Assembly: GCA_047618505.1 (NCBI GenBank) | Contig: JBLHLB010000016.1 | Span: 1 to 30,646, forward strand | Reading direction: 5' to 3' | From: JBLHLB01 sp047618505 | GTDB lineage: Bacteria > Planctomycetota > UBA1135 > GCA-002686595 | Length of the DNA stretch: 30,646 bases | Shown here: in pieces, positions 28,749-30,646 of the stretch | How positions within the stretch are numbered: the first letter of the stretch is position 1 | How the letters are laid out: the number at the start of each line of letters is the position of its first letter | The notes under the pieces: generated by a model | Told to the model about the DNA's origin: nothing | Seen by the model: the letters and a program-made list of their open reading frames with translations, nothing else | The model's database searches: none | Translations under genes and position numbers: made by a program

Positions 28749-30646
28749 TCAGCGGCCTTCGCTCTCCTCGTCTAGGAGAAACCAATCGCGGATGGAGTAG
28801 CCCGGATTCAATCCATAGACCTTCAGGTTGCGCACGCTCTGGGACACGGCGAAGCGCACCGGCGGAATGATCGCGAACATATAGGGCTGATCTTCATAAA
28901 TCATGCGCTGCAGTTCGTGGTGCAGTAGTGCGCGTGCAGCGGGGTCTACCTCGCCTTGAATGCGCTTGATCAAGGCATCGCTCGCCGCTGTGCCCCAGCC
29001 TGGGTAGTTCGCGCTGGGATCCCTCGAGGGGTCGCCGCCCCAGCTCTGCCAAAGTTGCTCCGGATCGTTCTCGACGTCCAGAACCCAGGAGAGGCTGAAG
29101 GCGTCAAACTCCTTTGCGCGCACGCTGGCGATCACCGCCGCGTAGTCCTTGGTGACCGTCTTCAGTTCGACACCAATGCGGGCGAGGTTTTCCTGAAGAG
29201 TACGCACGATCGCCTGGGTCGTGGAATTCCCCGGCTGCAGCAGGAAGTCAAAGGAGAGTGCCAGTCCATCCTTGTCACGGATGCCATCTCCGTCGCGGTC
29301 ATACCAGCCAGCGTCGTCGAGTATTTCCTCCGCCAAGTCCAAGTCAAAGGGCAGCGGAGCAAGCTCACGGTCGTAGTTCGCGTGCAACAAGTACTGAGAG
29401 GAAGTCACGCGCGCACCGAGCCCGTGTCCCTGGGTCACGATAAATTCTTCCCAATCAAAGGCATGCCCCAGCGCGCGGCGCACGTCCGCATCACGGAATA
29501 TAGGCCGGCGCATGTTCCAGGCGATGTACTGCATACGCGGCAGATAGACATAGCCCTTGTAGAAGTCTTCCACAAAGGTCGCCTGACGCGTAAAGGGCCC
29601 AAAGAAGTCCTCGGGTGAGAGACGGGCCATGTAGTCCAGTTCGTCATTCACCAGGGCCGTCTTAGCCGCGTCGTCCACCGGGATGTGCCGCCAACGAATC
29701 GCATCCACCCAACCGGCGCGACCGGCCTTCGGGTCACCGTCGAAGTAGTCCTCGAAACGCACGGCATCGACGAATTGGTCGTCTACCTGGGTGATGCGAT
29801 AGGGCCCAAGCCCGACCCACATGCGGTTGTTCGGGTGATTGTTAAGATAGCTCCCCTGCTCGGGTCCCAGGGGGTCGACGTCTCCTCGGAAGTCGGCATT
29901 GTCCGGGTCCGAAAGGTCATAGAGGTGCCGCGGCGTCAGACACAGGTCGTAGAAATTCTGCTGCAGATTGAAGTACTGGCGATCGCAGACGAAGCGCACC
30001 GTGTGCTCGTCAATAACTTCGCAGCTCCTTGCCATCTGCTGCTTGTCGCGCGCGCTCTCGCAGTCAACCGTTGGGTTGAAGTACATGCGCCAAGAGAACT
30101 CCACGTCCGCCGCACTGAAGGGATGCCCGTCGTGCCACAGGACATCATCGCGCAGATTAAATGTATAGACGGTTCCGCGCAGGACACTGTCCACTTCGGC
30201 GGCGGCATAGGAGCGCGCTTCCCTGAGAGGATTCGACGCAGACGCAGGCTGGATACGCCAACGATCCTCCACCTGGCTGACCTCCCCGAACAGCCGCTCC
30301 CCGGACTGCAGAATCAAGAGGTCCTCCACATCGACGCTGTCTGAGAGGTGCGATTCCCACTCCCAGGTTTCCCAGTCGCGCTGCAGCAGTGACTCGTGCA
30401 CTTCGTTGTAGATCCAGCGTGACACGGCCGAGTTCTCGGTCATGTGATTCAAGTGTCGCGGCATCGTGGCCAGGTGCACGACCACACGACCACCGCGGCG
30501 CGGCTCTACGGCCGACTTCGATGGATGAAAGACATCCGCCCGCACCTGTCCAGGACCGCCGGGGATGTCGGCGCTGGTCGCCACGGCGCCCGCTTCTCTT
30601 TTCTCTCCTTGAGCCAGCGGCAAGCCAGAGACCTGCGCCGATCCAA
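28749..30646 (-). CDS. Peptide-binding protein, solute-binding family 5 (5' end cut by the window)
   Basis: Periplasmic binding protein of the second importer. The frame is open to the right edge of the window, so the start and export signal lie partly or wholly outside; a TTG at 30623 is only an internal candidate. At least 632 residues are visible. Family features include TVYTFNLRDDVLWHDG, then PFSAADVEFSW, and GWYDRDGDGIRDKDG near the middle of the C-terminal lobe, all usual in this family. A visible SGLPLAQG stretch near the edge could be the end of a signal peptide. First gene of a four-gene operon with the two permeases and one ATPase downstream. Confidence 0.9.
   Translation of the reverse strand, partial: GSAQVSGLPLAQGEKREAGAVATSADIPGGPGQVRADVFHPSKSAVEPRRGGRVVVHLATMPRHLNHMTENSAVSRWIYNEVHESLLQRDWETWEWESHLSDSVDVEDLLILQSGERLFGEVSQVEDRWRIQPASASNPLREARSYAAAEVDSVLRGTVYTFNLRDDVLWHDGHPFSAADVEFSWRMYFNPTVDCESARDKQQMARSCEVIDEHTVRFVCDRQYFNLQQNFYDLCLTPRHLYDLSDPDNADFRGDVDPLGPEQGSYLNNHPNNRMWVGLGPYRITQVDDQFVDAVRFEDYFDGDPKAGRAGWVDAIRWRHIPVDDAAKTALVNDELDYMARLSPEDFFGPFTRQATFVEDFYKGYVYLPRMQYIAWNMRRPIFRDADVRRALGHAFDWEEFIVTQGHGLGARVTSSQYLLHANYDRELAPLPFDLDLAEEILDDAGWYDRDGDGIRDKDGLALSFDFLLQPGNSTTQAIVRTLQENLARIGVELKTVTKDYAAVIASVRAKEFDAFSLSWVLDVENDPEQLWQSWGGDPSRDPSANYPGWGTAASDALIKRIQGEVDPAARALLHHELQRMIYEDQPYMFAIIPPVRFAVSQSVRNLKVYGLNPGYSIRDWFLLDEESEGR

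Overview
The window is GC-rich DNA whose third codon positions are mostly G or C. It comes from a diderm (Gram-negative-type) bacterium, because it encodes two outer-membrane secretins, an ExbB/ExbD proton channel and lipoprotein or signal-peptide-bearing periplasmic proteins. Long, structured, G-rich intergenic gaps, TPR-secretin fusions, an ExbB with its own N-terminal signal sequence and oversized OppC-type permeases make me favour Planctomycetota or a related lineage. That placement is an inference. I see no rRNA, tRNA, CRISPR array, integrase or complete insertion sequence.

Left part, plus strand (1-2361): a tRNA methylthiotransferase (MtaB type) overlaps a family 4 uracil-DNA glycosylase by ATGA. 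A promoter-like sequence (2431-2459) and a 300-base structured leader follow.

Centre, plus strand (2771-16368): this is the unusual part. It holds a TPR-secretin fusion with a lipoprotein-like N terminus, two exported TPR proteins, ExbB, two different ExbD proteins, and a second TPR-secretin lipoprotein. All genes point the same way but are separated by 100-960 base gaps rich in hairpins. No type II/III/IV secretion ATPase, inner-membrane platform, pilin or TonB is present. The simplest reading is a proton-motive-force-driven trans-envelope machine with secretin pores in the outer membrane, TPR proteins in the periplasm and ExbB plus two ExbD as motor. The one-TolQ, two-TolR plus TPR make-up resembles the Myxococcus Agl/Glt gliding machinery. 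What it moves is unknown. Both secretin genes are followed by related noncoding DNA: a strong stem-loop, a TTTGGCAC hairpin with a TGAC loop whose stem shows compensatory changes, then G-rich short tandem repeats. Downstream of the first secretin there is also an inverted duplicate of the gene's own 3' end (48 bp perfect).

Middle right (16663-18063): a HAD phosphatase gene, a possible 47-residue exported peptide, and about 480 bases with no convincing gene.

Right part, minus strand (18064-30646): two consecutive oligopeptide ABC transporter operons. The one nearer the right edge has a binding protein (cut by the window edge), OppB, a 599-residue OppC with a 310-residue insertion, and a single ATPase. 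The second has a lipoprotein binding protein OppA, OppB, an OppC with a 170-residue insertion, OppD and OppF, with overlaps or 1-2 base gaps between the last genes. They would import peptides, and the first may borrow OppF from the second.
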